Origin: Egibacteraceae bacterium
Lineage (GTDB): Bacteria; Actinomycetota; Nitriliruptoria; Euzebyales; Egibacteraceae
Reading direction: 5' to 3'
DNA length: 64,000 nucleotides
NCBI GenBank assembly: GCA_035540635.1
Contig: DATLGH010000067.1
Location: forward strand, 1-64,000
Below, in pieces: positions 49,362 through 61,075 of the stretch (its first letter is position 1; the number at the start of each line of letters is the position of its first letter). Both the position numbers and the translations under genes were made by a program. The notes below the pieces were generated by a model. The model did no database searches, was not told where the DNA came from, and saw nothing but the letters and a program-made list of their open reading frames with translations.

Positions 49362-50420
49362 TCAGCGGCGGGGGGAGTCGATGTCGGCCGGTGTGGTGTC
49401 CGCGGGGTTCGCGCCGCGCCGGCCGAGCGGCTGGGGCTGGCCGACGGTCGTGTCGGTGACCGTCTGCCGTTCCGTCTCGGCGTTGATCTCCGCGCCGAGC
49501 AGGACGATGAAGGCCGTCAGCATGAGCCACAGCATCAGGACGATGATCCCGGCGAACGCGCCGTAGGTCTCACCGAAGTTGCCGAAGTTGTTCACGTAGA
49601 GCGTGAACAATGCCGACCCGATCAACCACAGGACCGTGGCGATCACCGCGCCGGGGGTGACCCACCGGAACTGCGCGTGGTCGCGGCCGGGCCCGTACTT
49701 GTAGACCACCGCGAGCGACCCGACCATCACCGCCGCCAGGACGACCCACTGCATCACCTGGACGGCGATGTGGAGCCCCTGCGGCAGGCCGAGGCGGTCG
49801 AGCAGCGGCGGCAGCACGGCGATCAGCGAGAGGCTGAACAGCAGGAACAGGATCGCGCCGACCGTGAGCAGGAGTGCGATGCCGCGCCTGATCGGGAACT
49901 TGCGGGTGTCGATCTCGTCGTAGGCGGCGGTGGCGCCCTCCATCAGGCCCGCCATGCCCCCAGAGGCACCCCAGAGGGCCAGCGCGACCGAGATCCCGAG
50001 CGCGACCGACAGGGTGGCGCGCCCGCTCTGGGCGACGTTCGCCACCTGGTCCTCGATGAGCTGCCCGGCGCCGCTCGGCAGGGCCTGCGTGAACGTCTGC
50101 GCCTGCTCGACCATCTGCTGGGGGTCGGCAACCAGCGCCCATATCGATATCGCCGCCACGATCCCGGGGAACAACGCGAGCAGCGCCTTGAAGGCGACCC
50201 CGCCCGCGAGGAGCGACAGGTGGTCGTCCTTGATCTCGTCCTTGACGCGCAGCGCGATGTCTTTCCAACCGGCCTTCGGGATCTCGGTCGGGCGCTGTGC
50301 GGCGTGGGCGTTCTGCTCTCGGCCCACGCGTGCCGACCATGGTGGGGGGGGTCGGATGCCGGTGCTGGTGTCTCGGCTTTCGTTCACGACGGATGCTCCT
50401 TTGCCGTTGTTTACGGTCAT
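49362..50420 (-). CDS. YihY/BrkB family inner-membrane protein
   Basis: The 352-residue protein has a cytoplasmic N-terminus (about 1-70), then about six hydrophobic segments typical of YihY/BrkB: HLSLLAGGVAFKALLALFPG, ISVALALWGASGGMAGLMEG, PIRRGIALLLTVGAILFLLF, YGAFAGIIVLMLWLMLTAFI. The family is not RNase BN, despite old names; its role is unclear. ATG 50420 overlaps the upstream stop by 4 nt. Last gene of the DUF3618/holin operon. Confidence 0.88.
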   Translation of the reverse strand: MTVNNGKGASVVNESRDTSTGIRPPPPWSARVGREQNAHAAQRPTEIPKAGWKDIALRVKDEIKDDHLSLLAGGVAFKALLALFPGIVAAISIWALVADPQQMVEQAQTFTQALPSGAGQLIEDQVANVAQSGRATLSVALGISVALALWGASGGMAGLMEGATAAYDEIDTRKFPIRRGIALLLTVGAILFLLFSLSLIAVLPPLLDRLGLPQGLHIAVQVMQWVVLAAVMVGSLAVVYKYGPGRDHAQFRWVTPGAVIATVLWLIGSALFTLYVNNFGNFGETYGAFAGIIVLMLWLMLTAFIVLLGAEINAETERQTVTDTTVGQPQPLGRRGANPADTTPADIDSPRR

Positions 50421-51466
50421 CGGCGGAGCGCTGCGATGAGCTCTTCCTTCGTCATGGCGGAGCGGCCGACGATCCCTCGGCCGGCGGCCAGCTCGCGCAG
50501 CTCCCGGAGTGAGCGCTCCTCGTAGCGGGCACGACCGCGCCCGGCCGCGCGGACCCGGCCACCGTCGCCGGTCCCAGCCTTCCTCGACGACCTCGGGGCC
50601 GAGGCGGGCGTGGGCGAAACGGGCTCGCTGGCACGGAGGGCGGCGACGAGCTGGGCCTTCGTCATCGTCGAGCGCCCGACGATCCCGCGCGCGACGGCGA
50701 GCTCGCGCAGCTCCCTGAGCGAGCGCTGCTCGTACGCCTCCCCGGCGGCCGCCGGCACGGGCGGTGCGCCGGCACCGTGGGCGGCGTCCTGGGCCTCGCC
50801 CTTCACCTCCTGGGCGGCGTCCCGGGCCTCGCCCTTCACCTCCCGGGCGGCGTCCCGGGCGTCGTCCTTCACCTCCTGCACCGCCTCCTGCGCCTGCCCC
50901 TTCACCTCCTGAAGGGCCTCCTGCGCCTCCTCCTTCAGGTCCTGTGCCAGTTCGGCGCCGGAGCTCACGAGCTCGTTCTTCGCGGGCGCCAGCAGCTCAT
51001 CGAGCCGGCGCGCCGCACGCTCCTCCGCGCGGGTCGGCGGCATGAGTGAGCCGGCCACGGCGCCGAGGCCGAAGGCGATGAGACCGGCGGCCAGGGGGTT
51101 GCCCCTGAACTGCTGCCGGGCAGCCTGGCCGGAACGGCCGGCGGCCTGGTCGACGGTGCCCTTCAGCTCCGAGACCGTGACTCTCGCGTCCTCCACTGTC
51201 CCCCTGACGCCCCCCTTGGCGTCCCCGACGGTCCCCACGACGCTGCCCTTGGCGTCCTCGACGGTGCCCATGACGCTCGCCTTGGCGTCTTCCACCTTGC
51301 CCATGACGCTCGCCTTCGCGTCAGACAGCTTCGCCCTGGCCTGGTCCTTCGTCCGCTCGACGACCCGGCTGGGGGTGACGCGGTCCTCGATCTCCTCGAG
51401 CGTGACTTCCGCCGCCCGACGCGTGGCTTCGATCTCCTGTCGGATCTGGTCCGGGTCCTCAGTCAT
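50417..51466 (-). CDS. DUF3618 protein with coiled-coil repeats and two SAP/HeH-like C-terminal motifs
   Basis: The 349-residue protein begins with a DUF3618 segment (DPDQIRQEIEATRRAAEVTL). Imperfect 11-residue repeats (DAKASVMGKVE, DAKASVMGTVE, DAKGSVVGTVG, DAKGGVRGTVE) follow, then a Gly/Ala membrane segment and Glu/Lys helical repeats like LEA proteins (AREVKGEARDAAQEVKGEAQ). It ends with two near-identical 30-residue motifs (ERSLRELRELAAGRGIVGRS) resembling helix-extension-helix nucleic-acid-binding units. ATG 51466 follows GGGGAGC. It may tether DNA or protect membranes; this is inference. Confidence 0.8.
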   Translation of the reverse strand: MTEDPDQIRQEIEATRRAAEVTLEEIEDRVTPSRVVERTKDQARAKLSDAKASVMGKVEDAKASVMGTVEDAKGSVVGTVGDAKGGVRGTVEDARVTVSELKGTVDQAAGRSGQAARQQFRGNPLAAGLIAFGLGAVAGSLMPPTRAEERAARRLDELLAPAKNELVSSGAELAQDLKEEAQEALQEVKGQAQEAVQEVKDDARDAAREVKGEARDAAQEVKGEAQDAAHGAGAPPVPAAAGEAYEQRSLRELRELAVARGIVGRSTMTKAQLVAALRASEPVSPTPASAPRSSRKAGTGDGGRVRAAGRGRARYEERSLRELRELAAGRGIVGRSAMTKEELIAALRR

Positions 51467-51507
51467 TGCGGATGCTCCCCTCTCCCGTGCCCGGTGTGCC
51501 TCCCGGC

Positions 51508-52122
51508 TCACGCTCGTGCGGCGTCCCCGACGTTCTCGGCGCGCCCGGCGGACTCGTCCCGCAGCTCCTCTGCGGCATCGCGGGCGTCCTCCTTGACCGC
51601 CTCGGCGGCCTCCGACGCAGTGCCCTTGACGTCCTCGATCTTGGTCTGCGCCTCCTGCCTGAGGTCCTGCGCCACCTCCTGGCCGGCTTGCTTGAGCTCC
51701 TGACCGACGGGCGCCAGGCGCTGCTTGAGGTCGCCGGAGATCTTCCGTTCGGGCTGCGTGTCGGGCAGGAGGGAGCCGATGAGCGCGCCGGCACCGAATG
51801 CGACGAGGCCGACGGCGAGCGGGTTGCCCTGGTAGTGGCGCCTGCCCTTCTCCTCGAGTTGGTCCACGCGCGCGCTGATGTCGCCCGTCACGTCCTCGAG
51901 GCGCGAGCCGCCCTGCGCAGACCCGGTCTCGTTGATGCGCATCACCTGTGGGCTGCCCATGACCCGGTCCCGGGCGCCGCCCCACGCGCCCCGCAGGCGC
52001 GCCGTGCCCCGCCCGCCGATCCGGCGTGGGGAAACGCGTTCTTCGATGCGGCCGATGGTCGCCTGGGCGCCCTCCCGCGCGTGGGCGATGTCGTGCCTCA
52101 GCTCCTGCGGTTCTTGATCCAT
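51508..52122 (-). CDS. DUF3618 membrane protein
   Basis: The 204-residue protein starts MDQEPQELRHDIAHAREGAQ, a DUF3618 head. One membrane segment (NPLAVGLVAFGAGALIGSLL) is followed by a helical Ala/Glu/Lys-rich tail (DVKGTASEAAEAVKEDARDA). The layout parallels the next gene without its C-terminal motifs, so the two are probably paralogues. GGAGG precedes ATG 52122. It overlaps the holin-like gene by 25 nt. Confidence 0.8.
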   Translation of the reverse strand: MDQEPQELRHDIAHAREGAQATIGRIEERVSPRRIGGRGTARLRGAWGGARDRVMGSPQVMRINETGSAQGGSRLEDVTGDISARVDQLEEKGRRHYQGNPLAVGLVAFGAGALIGSLLPDTQPERKISGDLKQRLAPVGQELKQAGQEVAQDLRQEAQTKIEDVKGTASEAAEAVKEDARDAAEELRDESAGRAENVGDAARA

Positions 52123-52601
52123 TCCGCGTCCTCCTTCAGGGTCTCGATCGTCTGCTCGGGCTTGGGGTTGACGCGGTCGAGCTTCTCCTTGCCCTGGCGG
52201 AACAGGACACCGGCCACCACGGCGTAGATGACACCGACGACGAGGAACCCGACCCACACCGGCAGGAACTCCCCGAGCGCGAAGGCGAGCGCGAACGACA
52301 GCATGACCGCCGCCATGTAGCCGGCGCCCCCGGCGCCGCCCAGCGCCCCGGCGGCCTTGCCCGCCCGCCGGACCTCCTGTTTGATCTCGGTCTGGGCGAG
52401 CTCGATCTCCTTGCGGAAGAGCGTGCTCAGCTGGTTGAGCAGCGTCGACAGCAGCTCGGAGAGCGACTGGTCGTCGTCGCCGGAGGGGGGCGGCCCCGCG
52501 GGAGGGGCTGCTGAGGGAGGCGGTCCCGCGGGACGGCCGGAGGAGGCCGAGGTGTTGGCCTTCGGCAGTCTCGGAAGACGCCCGGATGGTGCGGACATCA
52601 C
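52098..52601 (-). CDS. Phage holin-like superfamily membrane protein (PF07332 type)
   Basis: The 167-residue protein has a disordered Pro/Ser-rich N-terminus (about 1-45). The amphipathic LSTLFRKEIELAQTEIKQEV typical of actinobacterial holin-like proteins follows, then two membrane helices (about 92-112, 117-136) and a charged tail. In bacteria these are chromosomal membrane proteins, not lysis proteins. ATG 52601 overlaps the upstream stop (ATGA); ATG 52598 is also possible. Confidence 0.82.
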   Translation of the reverse strand: MMSAPSGRLPRLPKANTSASSGRPAGPPPSAAPPAGPPPSGDDDQSLSELLSTLLNQLSTLFRKEIELAQTEIKQEVRRAGKAAGALGGAGGAGYMAAVMLSFALAFALGEFLPVWVGFLVVGVIYAVVAGVLFRQGKEKLDRVNPKPEQTIETLKEDAEWIKNRRS

Positions 52602-53332
52602 CGCACCTCCGAACCGCGCACGGGAGCGCCGGTCTGGGCGCCGGTGCTCTCCAGCGCACGGGGTGACATCACCGTTCTCCGTGGCGCGCGGGTTGCACCG
52701 AGACGCTGGACCCGCTCGTCGAGGGCAGGGTCGGGCGCTCCGGGTGGGGTGGCCGGGATGGCGTCGGGCGTCCCCTCGGCACCGTCACTCGAGTCGGCTC
52801 GGGCGTTGCGCAGGAGCCGGCTCGTGAGCAGCCCCGCCGCCGCGGCACCGGCGAGGAACGCACCCGGGCGCCGCCTGGCGAACTGTTGGAGCTCCTCGAT
52901 GCTGCCGCGGGCGCCGAGCTCGTCGATGCGCCCGGCGATCTCGATGAGCGTGCCGGAGACCTGGTGGACGTAGCGGTCCACGTCACCGGCCTCCTCCGTG
53001 CGGCCCTCGGCGAGGGCCCGCGCCTGCTCGCCGGCCCCCCGCAGGGCCTCGGCGAGCTTGTGCGCCTGCTGCTCGGCCTGCTCCTCCAGCTGAGACGCGG
53101 CCGACGACACGAGGTCCTGTGCGTGCACGCTCACGTCCTCCGCGACGCGACCGGCCTGCTCCTGGACGGTCTCGCCGACCGAGCGCGCCTCCTGGGCCGC
53201 CGACTCGGCGAGCTGCTGTCCCTCCTGCTTCGCGGCGCCCCCTACCTGCTTCGCCTTGCCCCCGTCGCGCCCGTTGCCCCCGGTGGTGCCGGCGGCGGCC
53301 GCTGGCGGCGAGAGTCGATCGTTCGTGGTCAC
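52598..53332 (-). CDS. Helical Ala/Glu-rich protein with one membrane segment, head of the DUF3618 operon
   Basis: The 244-residue protein has a disordered start and a long amphipathic coil (EQAGRVAEDVSVHAQDLVSS, EEQAEQQAHKLAEALRGAGE). A short hydrophobic segment (AFLAGAAAAGLLTSRLL) and a Pro-rich tail follow. The layout is like proteins found beside holin/DUF3618 genes. GTG 53332 was chosen for AGGACAGG upstream. First gene of the operon. No catalytic motif. Confidence 0.7.
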   Translation of the reverse strand: MTTNDRLSPPAAAAGTTGGNGRDGGKAKQVGGAAKQEGQQLAESAAQEARSVGETVQEQAGRVAEDVSVHAQDLVSSAASQLEEQAEQQAHKLAEALRGAGEQARALAEGRTEEAGDVDRYVHQVSGTLIEIAGRIDELGARGSIEELQQFARRRPGAFLAGAAAAGLLTSRLLRNARADSSDGAEGTPDAIPATPPGAPDPALDERVQRLGATRAPRRTVMSPRALESTGAQTGAPVRGSEVR

Positions 53333-53435
53333 CGCGATCACCTGTCCTTGTCGAGAAGTCGAGAAAGCCCGGTCGTCGTGCGGCGTAGAGGTTCCCGCTC
53401 GCCTGCCCGCGTAATCGGGCGTCACCGGATGGGTG

Positions 53436-54257
53436 TCAGCCAGGCCGGGCGGGGGCTTCCCCGCGCGCCGGCTTTCTCCCCGCAACCGTCACGGCGACCG
53501 CAACCTCCGCCTGCCGTTCAGCCGGGATGAGCCTGCCCATGACCTCGATGAGGTCGGGAGTGAACAGCGGGTAGCGAGCAGCGTCAGCAAGGCCGAACCC
53601 CCGGCGCGCGAGCCGCTCGACGCCAACAAACCCCACGTTGGTCATCTTCTGGGCGAAGACACGCTCCGCCAGTGCGCCGGACACTCACCCGGCCCACGCG
53701 GAGGGATGGGTGAGCACCTCCGCGGGCAGGTCCTCCTCACGAACGGTGAGGTCCGCGACGCACAACCGGCCACCGGGACGCAGGATGCGGTGCGCCTCGG
53801 CCAGCACCCGGCTCTTGCGCGCGGACAGGTTGATCGCCCCGTTCGAGATGACGACGTCCACCGAGCCGTCCGGCAAGGGCAGCGACTCCATCTCCCCTTG
53901 CCGGAACGTGACGTTGGCGACCCCGGCCTCGCGGGCGAACGCTTCGGCGCGCTCGACCATCTCCGCCAGGAGGTCGACGCCGACCACGCAACCGGCCGGG
54001 CCCACGAGACGGGCCGCGAGCAGGCTGTCGATCCCGGCGCCGCAGCCGATGTCGGCGACGACCTCCCCCTCCGCGAGCTCCGCCCACGCGACCGGGTTGC
54101 CCACGCCGAGCGCCCACTCCCGCGCGCCGGCGGGCAGCTCCGCGAGCTGCTCGTCGGTGTAGAAGCGCGTACCCGGTCCGCCAGGATCCTCCAGCGACCG
54201 GTAGGCGTCCGCGACGAGCTGGCGGATCTCGTCCCTGTACATGAGGTCCTTCGTCAC
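53436..54257 (-). CDS. ArsM-like SAM methyltransferase with in-frame TGA (candidate selenoprotein, U191)
   Basis: ATG 54257 opens a class I methyltransferase: AELAEGEVVADIGCGAGIDS (SAM motif I), GCVVGVDLLAEMVERAEAFA, VISNGAINLSARKSRVLAEA, RILRPGGRLCVADLT. Codon 191 is TGA (53685-53687), in HPSAWAG-U-VSGALAERVF. There ArsM proteins have the arsenite-binding Cys of the G-C-x-x-GAL motif. The frame continues as a good methyltransferase C-terminus (KMTNVGFVGVERLARRGFGL to VAVTVAGRKP) and stops at 53436, giving 273 residues. A hairpin with loop CGUGU follows the TGA. It is the third gene after an ECF sigma and anti-sigma gene. Confidence 0.75.
53652..53670 (-). promoter_or_regulatory. Candidate bacterial SECIS hairpin of methyltransferase 1
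   Basis: On the mRNA strand GGCGGAG-CGUGU-CUUCGCC forms a 7-bp stem (one G-U pair) with a five-base loop, starting 15 nt after the UGA. The loop shares CGUG with the two other candidates. Confidence 0.65.
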
Positions 54258-54493
54258 GACGACCCCCCCTCGAGGGTGTCGAGGAAGCCGACGAGGTGCT
54301 CCTCCACGTCGCTCGGCAGCTGCGGACCGCGGGTCTGCTGGAGCATGTCGCGCAGCGCGGCGGTGAACTCAGCCTCACCGCAGCAGCGACGGCACAGCGC
54401 CAGGTGGGCGTCGACGCGGTCGCGTTCGGGCGCGTCGAGGTCCTTGTCGAGGTACTCCCAGAGCCGGCGGACCGCCTCGCTGCAGCTGATCAT
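54254..54493 (-). CDS. Zinc-finger anti-sigma factor (zf-HC2)
   Basis: The 79-residue protein begins MISCSEAVRRLWEYLDKDLD. The motif HLALCRRCC (His-x3-Cys-x2-Cys, about 30-38) is that of ZAS anti-sigma factors. It lacks a membrane helix, so it is cytoplasmic and may sense metals, metalloids or thiol stress through zinc loss. It overlaps both neighbours by 4 nt (ATGA). Confidence 0.88.
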   Translation of the reverse strand: MISCSEAVRRLWEYLDKDLDAPERDRVDAHLALCRRCCGEAEFTAALRDMLQQTRGPQLPSDVEEHLVGFLDTLEGGSS

Positions 54494-55086
54494 CGCGGAG
54501 CCCCCTCCGGGTCGGCGAGCAGGTCCCGTTCGGTGGCGTACTCCCAGAGCTCGCGTTCGAAGTGCTTGCGGCCGCGGTGGAGCCAGGACAGCACGGTGCC
54601 CTGCGCGACGCCGAACATGCGGGCGACCTGCTTCGTGGAGTGGCCCTCCATGTGGACGAGGACGAGCGGCGCGCGGTACTTCGGGTCGACGCGGTCAAGG
54701 ACGTTCCAGACGTCGTCCTCGGAGAAGGAGTTGAGGAAGTCGAGGTGGACGCTGTCGGAGTACGGCCAGGGGTCTTCCTCGGCGATCTTGCGGTACAGCG
54801 AGTAGTCCGGCCGGGGGTCCACCGGCTCCTCGCGTGGCAAGCCGGCGTCCTTCCGGTAGCGGTCCCGGACGCAGTTGAGGAGGATCTGGCGGAACCAGGC
54901 GGGCGCCGCCTGCACGTCCCGGAGCCCGTCGAAGCCCCGGTGGGCTTTGATGAGGCACTCCTGGACGGTGTCCTCCGCCCGGTCGGGGCCCACGAGCCTG
55001 CGGGCGAGCGAGTACAGCCACGGCAGCTGCTCTCGGGCTACTGCCGTGAAGGTTGCTCGCTGGGCTTCAGCCACCGCGTCGGCCAC
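54490..55086 (-). CDS. ECF-family RNA polymerase sigma factor
   Basis: The 198-residue protein has region 2 (LPWLYSLARRLVGPDRAEDT, VQECLIKAHRGFDGL) and region 4 (LDRVDPKYRAPLVLVHMEGH, STKQVARMFGVAQGTVLSWL, HRGRKHFERELW). It heads an operon with the anti-sigma and the TGA-containing methyltransferase, so it probably controls them. The 333-bp interval 55087-55419 before the divergent second methyltransferase has no confident gene and should hold the promoters of both units. Confidence 0.93.
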   Translation of the reverse strand: MADAVAEAQRATFTAVAREQLPWLYSLARRLVGPDRAEDTVQECLIKAHRGFDGLRDVQAAPAWFRQILLNCVRDRYRKDAGLPREEPVDPRPDYSLYRKIAEEDPWPYSDSVHLDFLNSFSEDDVWNVLDRVDPKYRAPLVLVHMEGHSTKQVARMFGVAQGTVLSWLHRGRKHFERELWEYATERDLLADPEGAPR

Positions 55087-55419
55087 GGCTCACGGGGGCG
55101 TGCAAGGTCACCGCGGGCTCGGCGTCGACGTGGACGGGCGGGGTCGCGGGGAACACCTTCGTTCTCGCCTTCGGTCGTGGATCGCTCAGCGTTGAGGACG
55201 AAACCACACCGTCGATTATTGCAGTCGGCGCACGGTGGCCGGCGGGTCACCGTGACGGGCGCGCCCTGCCGCGGGTAGGGGCCGTCCTGACCGAGGGGGG
55301 CCGATGGGTGCGTGAAGCACGCGAACTCCCGATCAGGCTTCGCCGTCGTGGAGGGGACGCAATAGGAGCCCGTCGCACGCGTCCTACCTCGTGAGCCCAT
55401 CGACGGAGAGGAGACACCT

Positions 55420-56223
55420 GTGAAATCGAGCGGAACGGCGAACGCCCCGGCGCCGCGAACGACGCCGGTGAACCCCGACGCGCTGCGGGCGGAGGTGCGA
55501 CGCAAGTACCGCGAGGTGGCGCACGACCCCGCCGGAGCCCACCACTTCCACACGGGCCGTGCCCTGGCCCGCCTCCTCGGCTACCCCGCCGAGGCGGTCG
55601 ACGCGTTGCCCGAGCGGGCCGCCGAGTCCTTCGCCGGCATCGCGAACCCCTTCTCGCTGCGCCCGCTCGCCGAGGGAGAGCGGGTCGTCGACGTGGGCTC
55701 GGGTGCGGGGTTCGACAGCATCCTCGCCGCCCAGCAGGTCGGGCCCGGTGGTGCCGTCGTCGGCGTCGACATGACCGCCGAGATGCTCCGTAAGGCACGA
55801 CGCAACGCCGCCGAGCTCGGGCTCGGCAACGTCGAGTTCAGAGAAGGGCTCGCCGAAGCCCTGCCCGTCGAGGACGGCTGGGCCGACGTCGCCATAGCCA
55901 ACGGGGTGCTCAACCTCTGCGTCGACAAGCGGGTCGTGCTCGACGAGCTCAGCAGGGTGCTCACCCCCGGCGGCTGGCTGCAGTTCGGCGACATCGCCAA
56001 CGCCACTCCCGTCCCCCCGGACTCCCTGGGGGACATCGACCTCTGGACCGGGTGAATCGCGGGCGGCCTGCCGTGCGCAGGCTGGCGGATGATCCTCGAG
56101 GAGGCCGGGTTCGTCGACGTGGCGATCGGCCCGCCGATCGACACCTTCGGGGGAGCGCGTGGTGAGGACCGGGCCCGCGCGTTCGGCGTGTACGGCTACG
56201 CGTTCCTGGCCCGCAGACCCTGA
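55420..56223 (+). CDS. Second ArsM-like SAM methyltransferase with in-frame TGA (candidate selenoprotein, U212)
   Basis: GTG 55420 (GGAGAGGAG upstream) opens a methyltransferase. Signatures are LAEGERVVDVGSGAGFDSIL, GGAVVGVDMTAEMLRKARRN, VAIANGVLNLCVDKRVVLDE and LTPGGWLQFGDIANATP. Codon 212 is TGA (56053-56055) in IDLWTG-U-IAGGLPCAGWRM, the same motif position as in the divergent methyltransferase. The frame continues through EEAGFVDVAIGPPIDTFGGA to YGYAFLARRP and stops at 56221-56223 (267 residues). A strong hairpin with loop CGUGC follows the TGA. Truncation at 211 residues is the alternative. Confidence 0.75.
56066..56082 (+). promoter_or_regulatory. Candidate bacterial SECIS hairpin of methyltransferase 2
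   Basis: GCCUGC-CGUGC-GCAGGC is a perfect 6-bp stem, extendable to 8 bp with one G-U pair (56064-56084). The loop begins 17 nt after the UGA. Confidence 0.7.
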
Positions 56224-56356
56224 CAGGACGTGACGCGCCGACGCCCAGGGTTGCGCCATCCAGACTGCGGGTAGCCCTTCCTGGGCTGGCTGGCTCCGGC
56301 GCGCGTGCGCCACACCGGGCCTACCTGCGAGACGCGGGTGCGAGAAGGGGGGTGCC

Positions 56357-56707
56357 ATGCCGGACAGAGGCGGCCGGGGGTCGTCGGGTTCGCTCCTCCA
56401 GGGTGGACTGTGGATGCTCATCCTCGCGGTCCTGCTGTCGTGGTTGCCGATCCTGGGCCCGCTGATCGCGGGGTTCGTGGGAGGGCGCATGATCGGCGAG
56501 CAGACGCGTGCCCTCGGCGTCGCTCTCGTGCCTGCGGTGATCCTCGCAGGCGTGCTCTGGGCGATCCTCGCGGCGTTCGACCTTCCCGTGCTCGGAGCCG
56601 TCGCCGGTTTCGGCGCGCTCGTCGTCGTGGCGGTTCAGGAGCTGCCGCTGCTCCTGGGCGCATGGTTCGGGGCCGCCACGAACGCGGGCTCGAGAGCCGC
56701 TGCATGA
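56357..56707 (+). CDS. Small integral membrane protein
   Basis: The 116-residue protein has three to four hydrophobic segments (about 17-42, 52-70, 76-95) and short polar ends. GAAGGGGGG precedes the ATG. No recognised family motif. It is convergent to recX, with an inverted repeat between them. Confidence 0.65.
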   Translation: MPDRGGRGSSGSLLQGGLWMLILAVLLSWLPILGPLIAGFVGGRMIGEQTRALGVALVPAVILAGVLWAILAAFDLPVLGAVAGFGALVVVAVQELPLLLGAWFGAATNAGSRAAA

Positions 56708-56768
56708 CGCGGCCGGCGCGACCGCCGGCCAGGTGATCGGGTCGCCGGTGGCGCGGACGGGCCCAAAG

Positions 56769-56807
56769 ACCGTCAAGGGTTGCCTTCGATGCTGAGCACT
56801 TGACGGT
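56769..56807. terminator. Inverted repeat between the small membrane gene and recX
   Basis: ACCGTCAAG and CTTGACGGT are perfect 9-bp arms with a 21-bp spacer, 11 bp past the recX stop. It may be a two-way terminator for the convergent units. Confidence 0.5.
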
Positions 56808-56817
56808 TGGAGTCAGG

Positions 56818-57434
56818 TTAGTCCCACTCGCGGTCGAGGCCGCTCGCGGTGATGGCCGCGCGCCGTGCGAGCCCCTCGGAGTACCCACGGCGCGCGAGGA
56901 ACCCGACGAGGCGGCGGGCGACCGCCTCGGGCTGCAGCGAGCCGGGTAGCTGCTGTGCCCGCCGCAGGGCCAGGTCGGTCGCGACCGCGAGGTCGTCGCG
57001 GTCGTCCAGCCGCGCGAGCGCCGCGTCGACGATCCCGTCGGGCACCTCGCGGCGGCGCAGCTCCCGACGCAGCCGGGCCTGCCCGTAGCCCCGTTGGCGT
57101 CCCCTGTCCTCGACCCACGCCGCGGCGAAGGCGACGTCGTCCACGGCACCCACCTGGCGAGCGCGCGCCAGGGCAGCATCGATCACGTCCCCCGCGAGCT
57201 CCTGACGCTCGAGCTTGGTGATGAGCTCCGCCTCGGTCTGCGGCCGGTTGGCCGTGCTCCGCAGCACGAAGGACAGGGCTTCGGCGACGGCCTTGTCGAA
57301 CGGCCCCGATTCGGCCACCCTTTCGCCGGCCGCTCCGCCGCCCCCGGGGTGCTTGCCGGCCGGAGCTTCCGCCGCGCGTGGGCGGCAGCGCCCCGCGAGG
57401 CCGGGGGCGGGTTCGTGGCGGCTGGGCGCGTCGG

Positions 57435-57438
<4 letters not shown>
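56818..57438 (-). CDS. recX: RecA regulator RecX
   Basis: The 206-residue protein has a disordered N-terminus and three-helix RecX repeats: [80 protein letters not shown]. It limits RecA filament growth. ATG 57438 overlaps the recA stop (ATGA), the usual coupled arrangement. Confidence 0.93.
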
Positions 57439-60761
<3,323 letters not shown>

Positions 60762-61075
60762 CGGGTTCCCTTCGGTCGTCGGGCGGTCGTCGACCCAACT
60801 CGTGAACACCGTAGCGGTGGGGTGTGACAGGCCGGGTGCATCGGCGGTCGCGGGTGTTGACAAGTGCGCGGATCGTACCGAACCCATGTTCGGTTGTCAG
60901 GCATCCTCCACCGTTCCGAGAGCGCACACGGCGCGAGCCCGCACCCGGGTTTCGCGCACACGCGGGATTCTTTGCGACCTGGCGGTCGCCGCGCGCGTCC
61001 CGGGAGGGGGCGGTTATGGCCGGTCGGGCGTGGGAGCCCGGCGCCGGGGTCAGGCCAGGCTCGCGGGGAAGCCGG

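Noticed and set aside
49362-50420. Ribonuclease BN annotation for the YihY-like protein
   Set aside because: The YihY/BrkB family was misnamed; the sequence is a multi-helix membrane protein with no nuclease motif.
52098-52601. Prophage, because of a holin-like protein
   Set aside because: No other phage genes are present; this holin superfamily is common in actinobacterial chromosomes next to DUF3618 genes.
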